Below, piece after piece: positions 40,000 through 49,067 of a stretch of DNA of 64,000 nt. The stretch comes from [Eubacterium] saphenum. GTDB lineage: Bacteria; Bacillota; Clostridia; Lachnospirales; Anaerotignaceae. A program made the translations under genes and the position numbers. The notes beneath the pieces are model-generated. The model was not told the origin of the DNA, did not search any database, and saw only the letters and a program-made list of their open reading frames with translations. Numbering within the stretch: position 1 is the first letter of the stretch; every line of letters starts with the position of its first letter. The stretch spans positions 1-64,000 of the forward strand of contig SFGI01000003.1 of NCBI GenBank assembly GCA_004557645.1, written 5' to 3'.

Positions 40000-42132
40000 A
40001 TGTTTAGAAGCTATTCCATGGAACTGGCTGGCAGAACACTGACAGCAGAAATCGGCAGAGTGGCAGAACAGGCCAATGGCGCATGTCTGATGCGCTACGG
40101 CGATACAACCGTTCTGGTAACTGCAACAGCATCCGATAAGCCCAGAGACGGGATCGATTTCTTCCCTCTGAGCATCGACTATGAAGAAAGACTGTATTCC
40201 GTTGGTAAGATCCCCGGCGGTTTCATCAAAAGAGAAGGTCGTCCTTCCGAAAAAGCCATCCTGACAGCAAGATGCATCGACAGACCCCTGCGTCCTCTGT
40301 TCCCCAAGGATTACAGAAACGACGTAGCCATCGTTGCGACAGTCATGTCCGTAGATCAGGATTGCTCCCCCGAAGTGCTGGCAATGATCGGTGCTTCCCT
40401 GGCTCTGAATATCTCTGATATTCCCTTCACAGACCCCGTTTCTTCCGTAAACATCGGTTACTGTGACGGCGAACTGGTGGTAAATCCCACAGCAGCTCAG
40501 AGAGAAACAACAAGACTGAACCTGACAGTATCTTCCAAAGAGGATAAGGTTATGATGATCGAAGCCGGTGCAGATGAAATCCCCGATGCACTGATGATGG
40601 AAGCCATCCATCTGGCATTCGATACCAACTTGAAGGTTGTTGAATTCATCAAAGAAATCACAGCAAAAGAAGGCAAAGAAAAAGCACCTTACACAGAATA
40701 TGTGATCCCCGAAGACGCATACCAGCTGGTAACAGGCTTCATCACAGACGCAAGAATGGAAGACGCTGTTTTCGCTGAACTGAAACAGGACAGAGATGCC
40801 AAGATCAAAGCTGTTACAGAAGAAGTAACAGAAGCCCTGACAGAACAGCTGACAGAAATGCTGGGCGAAGAAACAGATATCCCTGCGCTGATCGGCGATA
40901 TCATCTATAAATTCCAGAAAATGACCGTAAGAAGAATGATTCTGAGAGACCACAAACGTCCCGACGGTCGCGGCATCGAAGAAATCAGAAAGCTGTCCGC
41001 AGAAGTAGACGTGCTGCCCCGCGTACACGGCTCCGCTCTGTTCTCCAGAGGTCAGACACAGGCTCTGACAGTAACCACACTGGGTGCCATCAGCGAAGGT
41101 CAGAGACTGGATGGTCTGGATGCCAACGAAACAGGCAAGAGATACATCCACCACTACAATTTCCCCGGTTTCTCCGTAGGGGAAGCAAAAACCTCCAGAG
41201 GTCCCGGCAGACGTGAAATCGGTCACGGCGCACTGGGCGAAAGAGCCCTGCTGCCCGTAATCCCCAGCGAAGAAGAATTCCCTTATTCCATCCGTCTGGT
41301 TTCCGATATCCTCAGCTCCAACGGTTCCACTTCTCAGGCTTCCATCTGTGGTTCTACACTGTCCCTGATGGCAGCAGGCGTTCCCATCAAACGCCCCGTT
41401 GCAGGTATCTCCGTTGGTCTGGTAACAGGCGACAGCGACGACGATTTCATCGAAATCACAGACATTCAGGGTGTAGAAGACTTCTTCGGCGATATGGACT
41501 TTAAAGTAGCAGGTACCAGCGAAGGTATCACAGCCATCCAGATGGATATGAAGATCCATGGTCTTACATTCCCCATGATCGAACAGGCTTTTGCTCAGAC
41601 AGGCAGAGCAAGAGACTATATCCTGAACGAAGTCATGCTGAAAGCCATTGCAGAACCCAGAAAAGAACTGTCTCCTTATGCACCTAAGATTGCGCAGATG
41701 CAGATCGATGTAGAAAAGATCGCAGAAGTCATTGGTGCAAGAGGTAAGGTTATCAAGAAGATCGTGGAAGAATCCGGCTGTGAAATCGATACAGAAGATG
41801 ATGGCACAATCTACATCAAGGGTATCGATCCCGCAGGCATCCAGCTGGCGAAAGATATGATCACAGCGATCGTAAGCGATCCCGAACCCGGTACGATTTA
41901 CAAAGGTACTATCACAAGACTGATGGCCTTCGGTGCATTCGTTGAGATCGCACCCGGCAAGGAAGGTCTGATCCACATTTCCAAAATTTCCAACAAACGT
42001 GTTGCCAAGGTAGAAGATGTTCTGGCTGTTGGCGACAGCGTAATGGTAAAACTGATGGAGATCGACAAACAGGGCAGACTGAACTTCTCCATGAAGGACG
42101 CAGTGGAAACAGAAGAAAACAAAGAAGCATAA
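40000..42132 (+). CDS. pnp: Polyribonucleotide nucleotidyltransferase (PNPase)
   Basis: A 710-residue 3'-5' phosphorolytic exoribonuclease: two RNase PH domains (MRYGDTTVLVTATASDKPRDG, and GRREIGHGALGERALLPVIP in the second), KH domain (IGARGKVIKKIVEESG) and S1 domain (GTITRLMAFGAFVEI). AAAGGAG is 7 bases before the ATG at 40000; an ATG at 39994 is too close. Probably autoregulated through the leader hairpin. Confidence 0.97.
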   Translation: MFRSYSMELAGRTLTAEIGRVAEQANGACLMRYGDTTVLVTATASDKPRDGIDFFPLSIDYEERLYSVGKIPGGFIKREGRPSEKAILTARCIDRPLRPLFPKDYRNDVAIVATVMSVDQDCSPEVLAMIGASLALNISDIPFTDPVSSVNIGYCDGELVVNPTAAQRETTRLNLTVSSKEDKVMMIEAGADEIPDALMMEAIHLAFDTNLKVVEFIKEITAKEGKEKAPYTEYVIPEDAYQLVTGFITDARMEDAVFAELKQDRDAKIKAVTEEVTEALTEQLTEMLGEETDIPALIGDIIYKFQKMTVRRMILRDHKRPDGRGIEEIRKLSAEVDVLPRVHGSALFSRGQTQALTVTTLGAISEGQRLDGLDANETGKRYIHHYNFPGFSVGEAKTSRGPGRREIGHGALGERALLPVIPSEEEFPYSIRLVSDILSSNGSTSQASICGSTLSLMAAGVPIKRPVAGISVGLVTGDSDDDFIEITDIQGVEDFFGDMDFKVAGTSEGITAIQMDMKIHGLTFPMIEQAFAQTGRARDYILNEVMLKAIAEPRKELSPYAPKIAQMQIDVEKIAEVIGARGKVIKKIVEESGCEIDTEDDGTIYIKGIDPAGIQLAKDMITAIVSDPEPGTIYKGTITRLMAFGAFVEIAPGKEGLIHISKISNKRVAKVEDVLAVGDSVMVKLMEIDKQGRLNFSMKDAVETEENKEA

Positions 42133-42148
42133 TTTGAAAAGCAGGCAG

Positions 42149-42189
42149 GGGCTGTTTGCAGGGAAAGGACTCTGCGAACAGCCCTTTTT
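42149..42189 (+). terminator. pnp terminator
   Basis: GGGCTGTT and AACAGCCC, with GCAG/CTGC inside, followed by TTTTT. Confidence 0.8.
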
Positions 42190-42266
42190 ATCGGAAAAAA
42201 GCATAAAAACAAAAAACAGACAGATGATACTACAAGGATAAAAAATCTGATTTTGGGAGAGATGAT

Positions 42267-43532
42267 ATGGTCACAATCAGAACATTGGACAACGGCATAA
42301 AAGTGGCATTGGAATCCATCCCCTATGTGCGGAGCATTTCCTTTGGCATTTGGGTGAAGAATGGTTCCAGAAACGAACTGCCCCGGGAAAATGGTGTGTC
42401 TCACTATATCGAGCATATGATGTTCAAGGGAACGGAAAACCGCACTGCCAGACAGATCGCCGAAGAAATGGATGCTTTGGGCGGGCAGATCAATGCCTAT
42501 ACCACAAAGGAATATACCTGTTATCATACCCGTGTGCTGGATAAGCATATCGACAGAGCCTTGGATGTGATGAGCGATATGCTGCTGCATCCTTTGCTGG
42601 CAGAAGAGGATATCAGAAAAGAGCGGAATGTCATTACAGAAGAAATCTATATGTATGACGATGCGCCGGAGGAACTGGTGCATGATGCCCTGCAGGATGC
42701 CATTTGGCGGGAAAGCTCCCTGGGTATGCCTATTTTGGGTACAGAGGAGACAATCGGTGCCTTTGATTCCAAATTTATTCGGGAATATTATGAACGGAAT
42801 TATCATCAGGAGAACATCGTCCTTTCTGTGGCAGGCAATTTTGAGATAGAAGAAATGCTGGAAAAGCTGAACGGAACACTGGGCGGCTGGAAGAGAGAAC
42901 AGCCCTTCCAACCCTATGATACCCAAGCCAGCTACCATATTTCCCATGTGGAAAAGGAAAAGGATGTAGAGCAGGTGCATATCTGCATTGCCTTTCCCGG
43001 TTTGGAACGGGAGCATCCCCAGAAGTACGCCATGGCTATTTTTAATACGCTTTTTGGCGGCGGCATGAGTTCCCGTCTGTTCCAGAAAATTCGAGAGGAG
43101 CATGGGTTGACCTATTCCATCTACAGCTATACCACAGCTTTCGCAGATACTGGCATCTTCACCATCTGTGCCAGCATGAACCCCAATCAGGCGGAAAAGG
43201 TATTTGGGCTGATCGCAGAAGAGATCAAAGAAGTGAAAGCAGAGGCTTTCTCTGAAAAGCTCATTGAGGTGACCAAGGAGCAGATGATCTCCAATTTCAT
43301 CATCGGTACGGAAAGCACCCTGAACCGTATGACTTCTGCGGGGGCCTCTTTGCTGCTGCGGGGCAAAGTGCAGGAGACGGAAGAAGTCATCCAGAAGATC
43401 GAAGCGGTAACGGCGGAGGATGTGCTGGCAGTGGCAAGAAGCGTATTCGATTTTGAGAAGCTTAGCTATTCCGCTGTGGGCAATCTGAAGGGGAATGACT
43501 TCGGCGCTTTGGTAAAAAAGGTTTTTTTATAA
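42267..43532 (+). CDS. M16 family zinc peptidase (pitrilysin type)
   Basis: A 421-residue protease with the inverted zinc motif HxxEH in SHYIEHMMFKGTENR and the distal Glu in VITEEIYMYDD. The C-terminal M16C domain has a GGGMSSRLFQKIREEHGLTYSIYSY pattern. Homologues (YmxG/MlpA) lie after pnp in Firmicutes. The exact substrate is unknown. Confidence 0.92.
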   Translation: MVTIRTLDNGIKVALESIPYVRSISFGIWVKNGSRNELPRENGVSHYIEHMMFKGTENRTARQIAEEMDALGGQINAYTTKEYTCYHTRVLDKHIDRALDVMSDMLLHPLLAEEDIRKERNVITEEIYMYDDAPEELVHDALQDAIWRESSLGMPILGTEETIGAFDSKFIREYYERNYHQENIVLSVAGNFEIEEMLEKLNGTLGGWKREQPFQPYDTQASYHISHVEKEKDVEQVHICIAFPGLEREHPQKYAMAIFNTLFGGGMSSRLFQKIREEHGLTYSIYSYTTAFADTGIFTICASMNPNQAEKVFGLIAEEIKEVKAEAFSEKLIEVTKEQMISNFIIGTESTLNRMTSAGASLLLRGKVQETEEVIQKIEAVTAEDVLAVARSVFDFEKLSYSAVGNLKGNDFGALVKKVFL

Positions 43533-43612
43533 ATAAATTCATAAAAATGGGACTCCTTGGGATACTAAAGACACGGAATCATCCGTTTACTATCTCATAA
43601 GGAGGGATATCC

Positions 43613-43837
43613 ATGAAAACGACAAATATCCTGGCACTGACTTTAGTGATCATCGGTGCGCTGAACTGGGGGCTGATCGGCTTCTTTGGCTTCGATCTGG
43701 TCACGACCCTGTTCCACGGCAGTATGTTCTGGCTGGCACGGGTGATTTTCGCTCTGGTAGGTCTGGCAGGGCTTTGGTGCCTGACTATGTATCATTCTGT
43801 AGGTCAGGAAGAACGGATGCACATGACGAAGCAGTAA
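43613..43837 (+). CDS. DUF378 small membrane protein
   Basis: A 74-residue protein with two membrane segments and the family pattern NILALTLVIIGALNWGLIG and FFGFDLVTTLF. Function unknown. AAGGAGGGATATCC precedes the ATG. Confidence 0.85.
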   Translation: MKTTNILALTLVIIGALNWGLIGFFGFDLVTTLFHGSMFWLARVIFALVGLAGLWCLTMYHSVGQEERMHMTKQ

Positions 43838-43850
43838 GGATAAGAAAGCG

Positions 43851-43879
43851 GGGAAAGCCCCTATGGGGAGTTCCCCTCA
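43851..43879 (+). repeat. G/C-rich double hairpin before dapF
   Basis: GGGGAAAGCCCC and then GGGGAGTTCCCC; alternatively GGGGAA and TTCCCC pair over the whole stretch. Without a T tail it is not a convincing terminator. Confidence 0.35.
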
Positions 43880-43920
43880 TACATAAAAAGAAATGAGAAA
43901 GAAAAAGGGGAGTGGACAAT

Positions 43921-44760
43921 ATGCGTTTTACAAAAATGCAGGGCTGCGGCAATGATTATATCTACATAAATTGTTTTGAAGAAAAGGTGGAAAACCCTGA
44001 AAAGCTGGCTATCGCTATGAGCGAACGTCATTTTGGCGTAGGTTCCGATGGTCTTGTGCTGATTATGCCCTCCGAAGTGGGCGATTTCCGCATGAGAATG
44101 TTCAATCTGGATGGCTCTGAAGGGGAAATGTGCGGCAATGCGGTGCGCTGCATCGGCAAATATGTTTACGAAAGAGGCTTGACTGACAAAACCTTGGTGG
44201 CACTGGAAACAAAGGGCGGCATGAAATATCTGGACCTTCATGTAAAGGACGGCATTGTGGAAAGCATCACCGTGGATATGGGCGAACCCATTTTTGAAGC
44301 GGCACAGATTCCTGTGGTAAGCGAAAAGCATCCTGTAATTGGGGAAACAGCGGAAATTCTGGATAAGGAATTTGCATTTACCTGTGTTTCCATGGGCAAT
44401 CCCCATGCGGTCACCTTTGTGGAAAACGTGAAGGACTATCCCATCGAAGCCTATGGCAAGGTGGCAGAATCACACCAGATGTTCCCCAATAAGGTCAATG
44501 TGGAATTTGTAGAGGTTGTGGACGACAGTCATGTAAAAATGCGTGTTTGGGAACGGGGCAGCGGCGAAACATGGGCTTGCGGCACCGGTGCCAGTGCCAC
44601 AGCGGTTGCCTGCTTCCTGAATGGAAAAACAGGCAGAACCGTAGATGTAGAGCTGATCGGCGGCACCCTGACCATCGAATGGAGAGAAGCGGACAATCAT
44701 GTTTACATGACAGGCCCTGCGGCATTCTCCTTCGACGGCGTATGGCTGCGGGAGGTATAA
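43921..44760 (+). CDS. dapF: Diaminopimelate epimerase
   Basis: A 279-residue PLP-independent epimerase making meso-DAP for lysine and peptidoglycan. The two catalytic cysteines are in EMCGNAVRCIGKY and WACGTGASATAVA. The ATG at 43921 has AAGGGGAG 8 bases before it. hflX begins 1 base after its stop. Confidence 0.96.
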   Translation: MRFTKMQGCGNDYIYINCFEEKVENPEKLAIAMSERHFGVGSDGLVLIMPSEVGDFRMRMFNLDGSEGEMCGNAVRCIGKYVYERGLTDKTLVALETKGGMKYLDLHVKDGIVESITVDMGEPIFEAAQIPVVSEKHPVIGETAEILDKEFAFTCVSMGNPHAVTFVENVKDYPIEAYGKVAESHQMFPNKVNVEFVEVVDDSHVKMRVWERGSGETWACGTGASATAVACFLNGKTGRTVDVELIGGTLTIEWREADNHVYMTGPAAFSFDGVWLREV

Positions 44761-44761
44761 A

Positions 44762-46045
44762 ATGGCAAAAGAATTACACGAATTGAATGAATTGGAGGAA
44801 CGTGTCATCCTGGTTGCTGTGGAAATGGACGAAAGAAGCAGCCGTTCCGCCATGGATACGGATGCCTGTCTGGATGAACTGGAAGAACTGGTAAAAACAG
44901 CAGGGGCAACAGCGGTGGCTCGTTCTGTGCAGAAAAGAGAGCGGGTGCATCCCGGTCATTATCTGGGCACAGGGAAGATCGAGGAATTGAAATCGATGGT
45001 ACAGGCCTATGATGCCACAGGCATCGTCTGCGATGATGAACTTTCTCCTGCCCAGCTGAAAAATCTGGAGCAGATGCTGGGCACAAAGGTCATGGACAGA
45101 ACCATCGTCATTCTGGATATCTTTGCGGCAAGGGCATTGTCCGGCGAAGGGAAGATTCAGGTGGAACTGGCACAGCTGAAATACAGACTTTCCCGTCTGA
45201 CGGGGATGGGTGCATCCATGTCCCGTCTGGGGGGCGGTATCGGTACCAGAGGCCCCGGGGAAAAGAAACTGGAAACAGATAGACGGTATATCAAGGAGCG
45301 CATTGCGGAGCTGAACAGAGAAGCCCAGGATATCCGTACCCATCGGGAACTGCTGAGAGTCCAGAGAAGCAAAAAGGGTACACCCGTCATTTCTCTGGTG
45401 GGCTATACCAACGCAGGGAAATCAACCATCCTGAACTATCTTTCCGATGCAGAGGTTCTGGCGGAAGATAAACTTTTCGCTACTTTGGATACCACCACCA
45501 GAAAGGTGGAGCTGCCCGGCGGTTCTGAGGTTTTCCTGACAGATACCGTAGGTTTCATCCAGAAGCTGCCCCACCATCTGGTGCAGGCTTTCCGTGCTAC
45601 ATTGGAAGAACTGCAGTATGCGGATATCCTGCTGCATGTGGTGGATGCTTCCAATCCAAACAGAGCGGAACACATGAAGGTAGTCTACCAGACCTTGAAG
45701 GATCTGGGCTGCGAAGATACCCCTGTTATCACGGTATTCAATAAAATGGATAACGAAGTGGAACTGCCCCTGCCCATGGATACCATGGCGAGGGATATCG
45801 TGCAGGTTTCCGCTGCCAAGGGTGAAGGTATGGATACCTTGCTGGAACGGGTGGAAAAACTGCTGCAGAGCTTCCGCAAATCCATGACAGCCTTGGTGCC
45901 TTATACAGAAGGCGGCCTCATCGGCTGGGTGCATGGCAGATGTGAGATCATTCGGGAAGAACATACCGGCGATGGTGTATTGCTGGAGGTTTATGTGGAT
46001 GAAGAATCTGCCAACAGACTGGCGAAATACAAAGTAATGGAATAA
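44762..46045 (+). CDS. hflX: Ribosome-associated GTPase HflX
   Basis: A 427-residue GTPase that splits stalled ribosomes. The N-terminal domain has HYLGTGKIEELK and LSPAQLKNLEQ, a glycine-rich segment GGIGTRGPGEKKLETDRR, then the G domain: GYTNAGKSTILNYL, DTVGFIQKLPHHL and FNKMD. Confidence 0.96.
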   Translation: MAKELHELNELEERVILVAVEMDERSSRSAMDTDACLDELEELVKTAGATAVARSVQKRERVHPGHYLGTGKIEELKSMVQAYDATGIVCDDELSPAQLKNLEQMLGTKVMDRTIVILDIFAARALSGEGKIQVELAQLKYRLSRLTGMGASMSRLGGGIGTRGPGEKKLETDRRYIKERIAELNREAQDIRTHRELLRVQRSKKGTPVISLVGYTNAGKSTILNYLSDAEVLAEDKLFATLDTTTRKVELPGGSEVFLTDTVGFIQKLPHHLVQAFRATLEELQYADILLHVVDASNPNRAEHMKVVYQTLKDLGCEDTPVITVFNKMDNEVELPLPMDTMARDIVQVSAAKGEGMDTLLERVEKLLQSFRKSMTALVPYTEGGLIGWVHGRCEIIREEHTGDGVLLEVYVDEESANRLAKYKVME

Positions 46046-46054
46046 GTTGAAATC

Positions 46055-46086
46055 AGCCTTAGGTCTTACGACTTAAGGCTTTTTTA
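46055..46086 (+). terminator. hflX terminator
   Basis: AGCCTTAGGTC (46055-46065) and GACTTAAGGCT (46070-46080) with mismatch, then TTTTT. Confidence 0.8.
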
Positions 46087-46128
46087 TTTGCTGGAAATAC
46101 TTTAAGAAAATCGTAAGGAATTCCCCCT

Positions 46129-46156
46129 TTGTTTTGTAATAACTATATGCTACTAT
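46129..46156 (+). promoter_or_regulatory. Possible promoter of the exporter operon
   Basis: TTGTTT (46129-46134), 16 bases, TACTAT (46151-46156). A moderate match only. Confidence 0.35.
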
Positions 46157-46216
46157 GAAATTGGATTAAAATTCCATGAAAAAGATGGGAAATTATGTGT
46201 ATAAGGGGGTGTGCCT

Positions 46217-46936
46217 GTGGAAGAAAATATCATTCGCATCAGGGACGTAAAGAAAATATATCAGATGGGCAGTGAATCTATCCGTGCCATCGATGGAGTT
46301 TCTTTGAATATCCGACAGGGAGAGGTCTGCTGTTTGTTTGGGAAATCCGGTTCAGGAAAATCGACGTTGCTGAACCTGATCGCAGGATTGGAAAAGCCTA
46401 CGGAAGGGAAGATCCTTTTCCATAAAAAGCATATCGAGCGGATGGATGAAGACCAGCTAGCGAATTTCAGAAGACAGTATGTGGGCTTTGTATTCCAGTC
46501 CTATAATCTGCTGCCGACCCTGACAGCCTTGGAAAATGTGACCCTTCCCTTGATCTTCAAGGGGGTCCCTGTGAAGGAGCGAAACGAGCGGGCTATGGAA
46601 ATGCTGAAGGCAGTCGGTCTGGAGGAAAGAGCAAAGCATAAGCCCTTTGAGATGAGCGGCGGACAGCAGCAGAGGGTCAGCATCGCCAGGGCTTTTGTGA
46701 ATGAGCCTCCTGTGGTCTTTGCCGATGAGCCTACGGGCAATCTGGATACAAAGACCACCTATGAAATGATGGATCTGATCACAGGCATGGCAAAGAAAAA
46801 CAATCAGACCCTTGTCATTGTCACCCACGATCTGGAATTGGCGGAATATGCCGATCGCATTGTAGTACTGCAGGATGGCAAAATAGAAAAGATTCAAAAA
46901 AAATTACGGGGCAAAGGAGAGAGTGTGTATGAGTAA
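46217..46936 (+). CDS. ABC transporter ATP-binding protein, LolD/MacB type
   Basis: A 239-residue ATPase: Walker A GKSGSGKST, signature MSGGQQQRVSIAR, Walker B VVFADEPTGNLDTKT. The GTG at 46217 is taken as start because AAGGGGGT (46203-46210) is well spaced; the earlier GTG at 46211 is too near. It works with the FtsX-like permease two genes downstream. The stop overlaps the next start. Confidence 0.92.
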   Translation: MEENIIRIRDVKKIYQMGSESIRAIDGVSLNIRQGEVCCLFGKSGSGKSTLLNLIAGLEKPTEGKILFHKKHIERMDEDQLANFRRQYVGFVFQSYNLLPTLTALENVTLPLIFKGVPVKERNERAMEMLKAVGLEERAKHKPFEMSGGQQQRVSIARAFVNEPPVVFADEPTGNLDTKTTYEMMDLITGMAKKNNQTLVIVTHDLELAEYADRIVVLQDGKIEKIQKKLRGKGESVYE

Positions 46937-49067
46937 AAAATGGTTGCAGCGATTATTTGCGGTAGGGATGGCACTATCCTTGCTGGCAGGGCAGTGCGTG
47001 ACGGGCTTTGCCGATGAGGGCGATCCCAGTATCGTTGTCAGCGGTGACAATGTGTTTGAGGTTGAAGCGGGCAAGAGCAGCAAGATCAGCCTGCAGATCA
47101 AAAATAAAGGCGCAGGCACGGCAGAAAATGTCCATATCCAGGCAAAAAGTGCTGCCGGTATCACGCCTTATCGTATCAGCGTACAGGGCGGCGGCGATTT
47201 GGGCGATATCGGCTCCAATGGGTATAAAAACGCGGTATTGAACGTGACGCTGAACGGTACCGTAGAGGAACCCAGCTATGCCGTTGCATTGGATTATACA
47301 TATCAGGGCAGCAGCGGCAGCAGCTACAGCGGCAGCAATACCATTTATCTGAAGATCAAAGGCTATAACCTAGAGCCGGGCTTTTCTCTGGACAGCATGA
47401 AAATGAGCCCCGAAAACCTTTCTCCTGGGGCGAGCGCAAACCTCAGCGGCAAGGTAGTCAATAACGGCGGACAGGCTATGTATCAGGTGGAGCTTTCTCT
47501 GGACAACCTGACCACGGAAGGCATCAGCCTGACAGGTGGCTTCAGCAGCAAAATGATCTCCAAGATCCCTGTAGGCGGCAGCACAGCCTTTTCCTTCCCT
47601 TTGGTAGCCAGTGCAGATATGGCGGCAGGAAATTATCCTGTTGCCATCAAGCTGAAATATCAGGATGAATTCGGCAAAGAATACGAAAAAACACAGCAGT
47701 ATTACATCAATGTAGGCGGCGTAGCCGGCAGAAAAGCAGACCTGGAGATTCGCAATATGCGTGAGCCCGGCGGGGTTTATGGCGTGAATCAGAATTTTAC
47801 GGTTTCCTTTGATTTGTATAATAAAGGTGCGGTAGCGGCGAAGCAGATCGTCATTACTGCAGAGCCTGTGGACAGCTCTGCAGTTGTTCCCAAATCTGCC
47901 AGCATGAAAACCATCAATGAACTGGCACCGGGGGCAAGCACCCACCAGACCTTCACCTTTGCGGGAACGGCGGCTTCCACTTCTCAGAATTATGCCATCC
48001 AGTTTACGGTGGAATACACCTCCGGCGGCACAGCCACCACCACCTTCAAGCAGTTTGCGGGGGTCAATGTGAGCAATCCCGATAAGGATGAAAACGAAAA
48101 CACAAGCAAACCGAAGATCATCGTCAGCAATTATGTATGTGATCCTCTGATCGTCATGGCAGGGGAAGAATTCGACCTGAAACTGACGTTGATGAATACC
48201 CATAAGGATAAAGCAGTCAAAAACATCAAAATGTTCCTGACTTTGGCGGAGGAAACTTCCTCTGAAACAGAAAAATCCGGCAATATCTTTACACCGGTCA
48301 ACAGCAGCAATACCTTCTATTTCGATTCCATCCGCCCCAAGGGAACGGTGGATAAATCCCTGCGGCTGTATGTAGTGCCCGATGCACAGCCCAAGACCTA
48401 TACCCTGACAGTCAACTTTGAATATGAGGACAGCAAGGGAACGGAATATACGGCAACAGAGCTTTTGGGCATCAATGTGAAACAGATGACAGAGCTGCAG
48501 ATCGACGAATTTTCTGTACCGGAAACAGTGGAACAGGGGATGCCTGTAACGGTGGCCTTCAGCTATTACAACACCGGAAAGGTGACTCTGAGCAATCTGA
48601 TGATCAAGGTGGAAGGCGATGTGGACTGCCCCAATAAGAATACCTATATTGGTAACATGGAATCCGGCTACAGTGATTATTTTGAAACCACTTTCACGCC
48701 CAACACCGTGGGCCAAGTTCCTGTTAGTATTGTGATTTCCTACGAAGACCCCAGTGGGGAGACCATTGAGGAGCGCAGGGACCTGGTGTTGAATGTAACA
48801 GAGCCCATAATGCCGGAGGATATGGAGGGAATGGAGGAAAATCCTCCTATGGAAATGAAGAACGTGGCAGCAGCCATCGGTCTTGTGATCCTGTTGGCAG
48901 GGGCATTGGCAGTATTTGTGAAAAAACAGAAGGAACCTCCCAAAAGCACAGCGGAAAGCGTGAGCGATGTGGAGGAACTGGAAGAAGAGGATGATCTGAA
49001 TGATAATTTCGAAGAAGAGATCACAGAAATCATTCAGGAGGACGATAAAGAGGGGATGCCCTTATGA
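46929..49067 (+). CDS. Exported Ig-like (CARDB/NEW3-type) repeat protein with a C-terminal membrane anchor
   Basis: A 712-residue protein with a signal peptide (about residues 1-28, ending TGFADEGD), four or more beta-rich repeats of roughly 150 residues with the motif VEAGKSSKISLQIKNKG or similar (SPGASANLSGKVVNNG, VNQNFTVSFDLYNKG, MAGEEFDLKLTLMNTHK, EQGMPVTVAFSYYNTG), and one transmembrane helix near residues 650-670 followed by an acidic cytoplasmic tail. It resembles COG1361 proteins, which often sit next to MacB-like exporters. It takes the place of a MacA adaptor and may handle the exporter's substrate; this is inference. Confidence 0.8.
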   Translation: MSKKWLQRLFAVGMALSLLAGQCVTGFADEGDPSIVVSGDNVFEVEAGKSSKISLQIKNKGAGTAENVHIQAKSAAGITPYRISVQGGGDLGDIGSNGYKNAVLNVTLNGTVEEPSYAVALDYTYQGSSGSSYSGSNTIYLKIKGYNLEPGFSLDSMKMSPENLSPGASANLSGKVVNNGGQAMYQVELSLDNLTTEGISLTGGFSSKMISKIPVGGSTAFSFPLVASADMAAGNYPVAIKLKYQDEFGKEYEKTQQYYINVGGVAGRKADLEIRNMREPGGVYGVNQNFTVSFDLYNKGAVAAKQIVITAEPVDSSAVVPKSASMKTINELAPGASTHQTFTFAGTAASTSQNYAIQFTVEYTSGGTATTTFKQFAGVNVSNPDKDENENTSKPKIIVSNYVCDPLIVMAGEEFDLKLTLMNTHKDKAVKNIKMFLTLAEETSSETEKSGNIFTPVNSSNTFYFDSIRPKGTVDKSLRLYVVPDAQPKTYTLTVNFEYEDSKGTEYTATELLGINVKQMTELQIDEFSVPETVEQGMPVTVAFSYYNTGKVTLSNLMIKVEGDVDCPNKNTYIGNMESGYSDYFETTFTPNTVGQVPVSIVISYEDPSGETIEERRDLVLNVTEPIMPEDMEGMEENPPMEMKNVAAAIGLVILLAGALAVFVKKQKEPPKSTAESVSDVEELEEEDDLNDNFEEEITEIIQEDDKEGMPL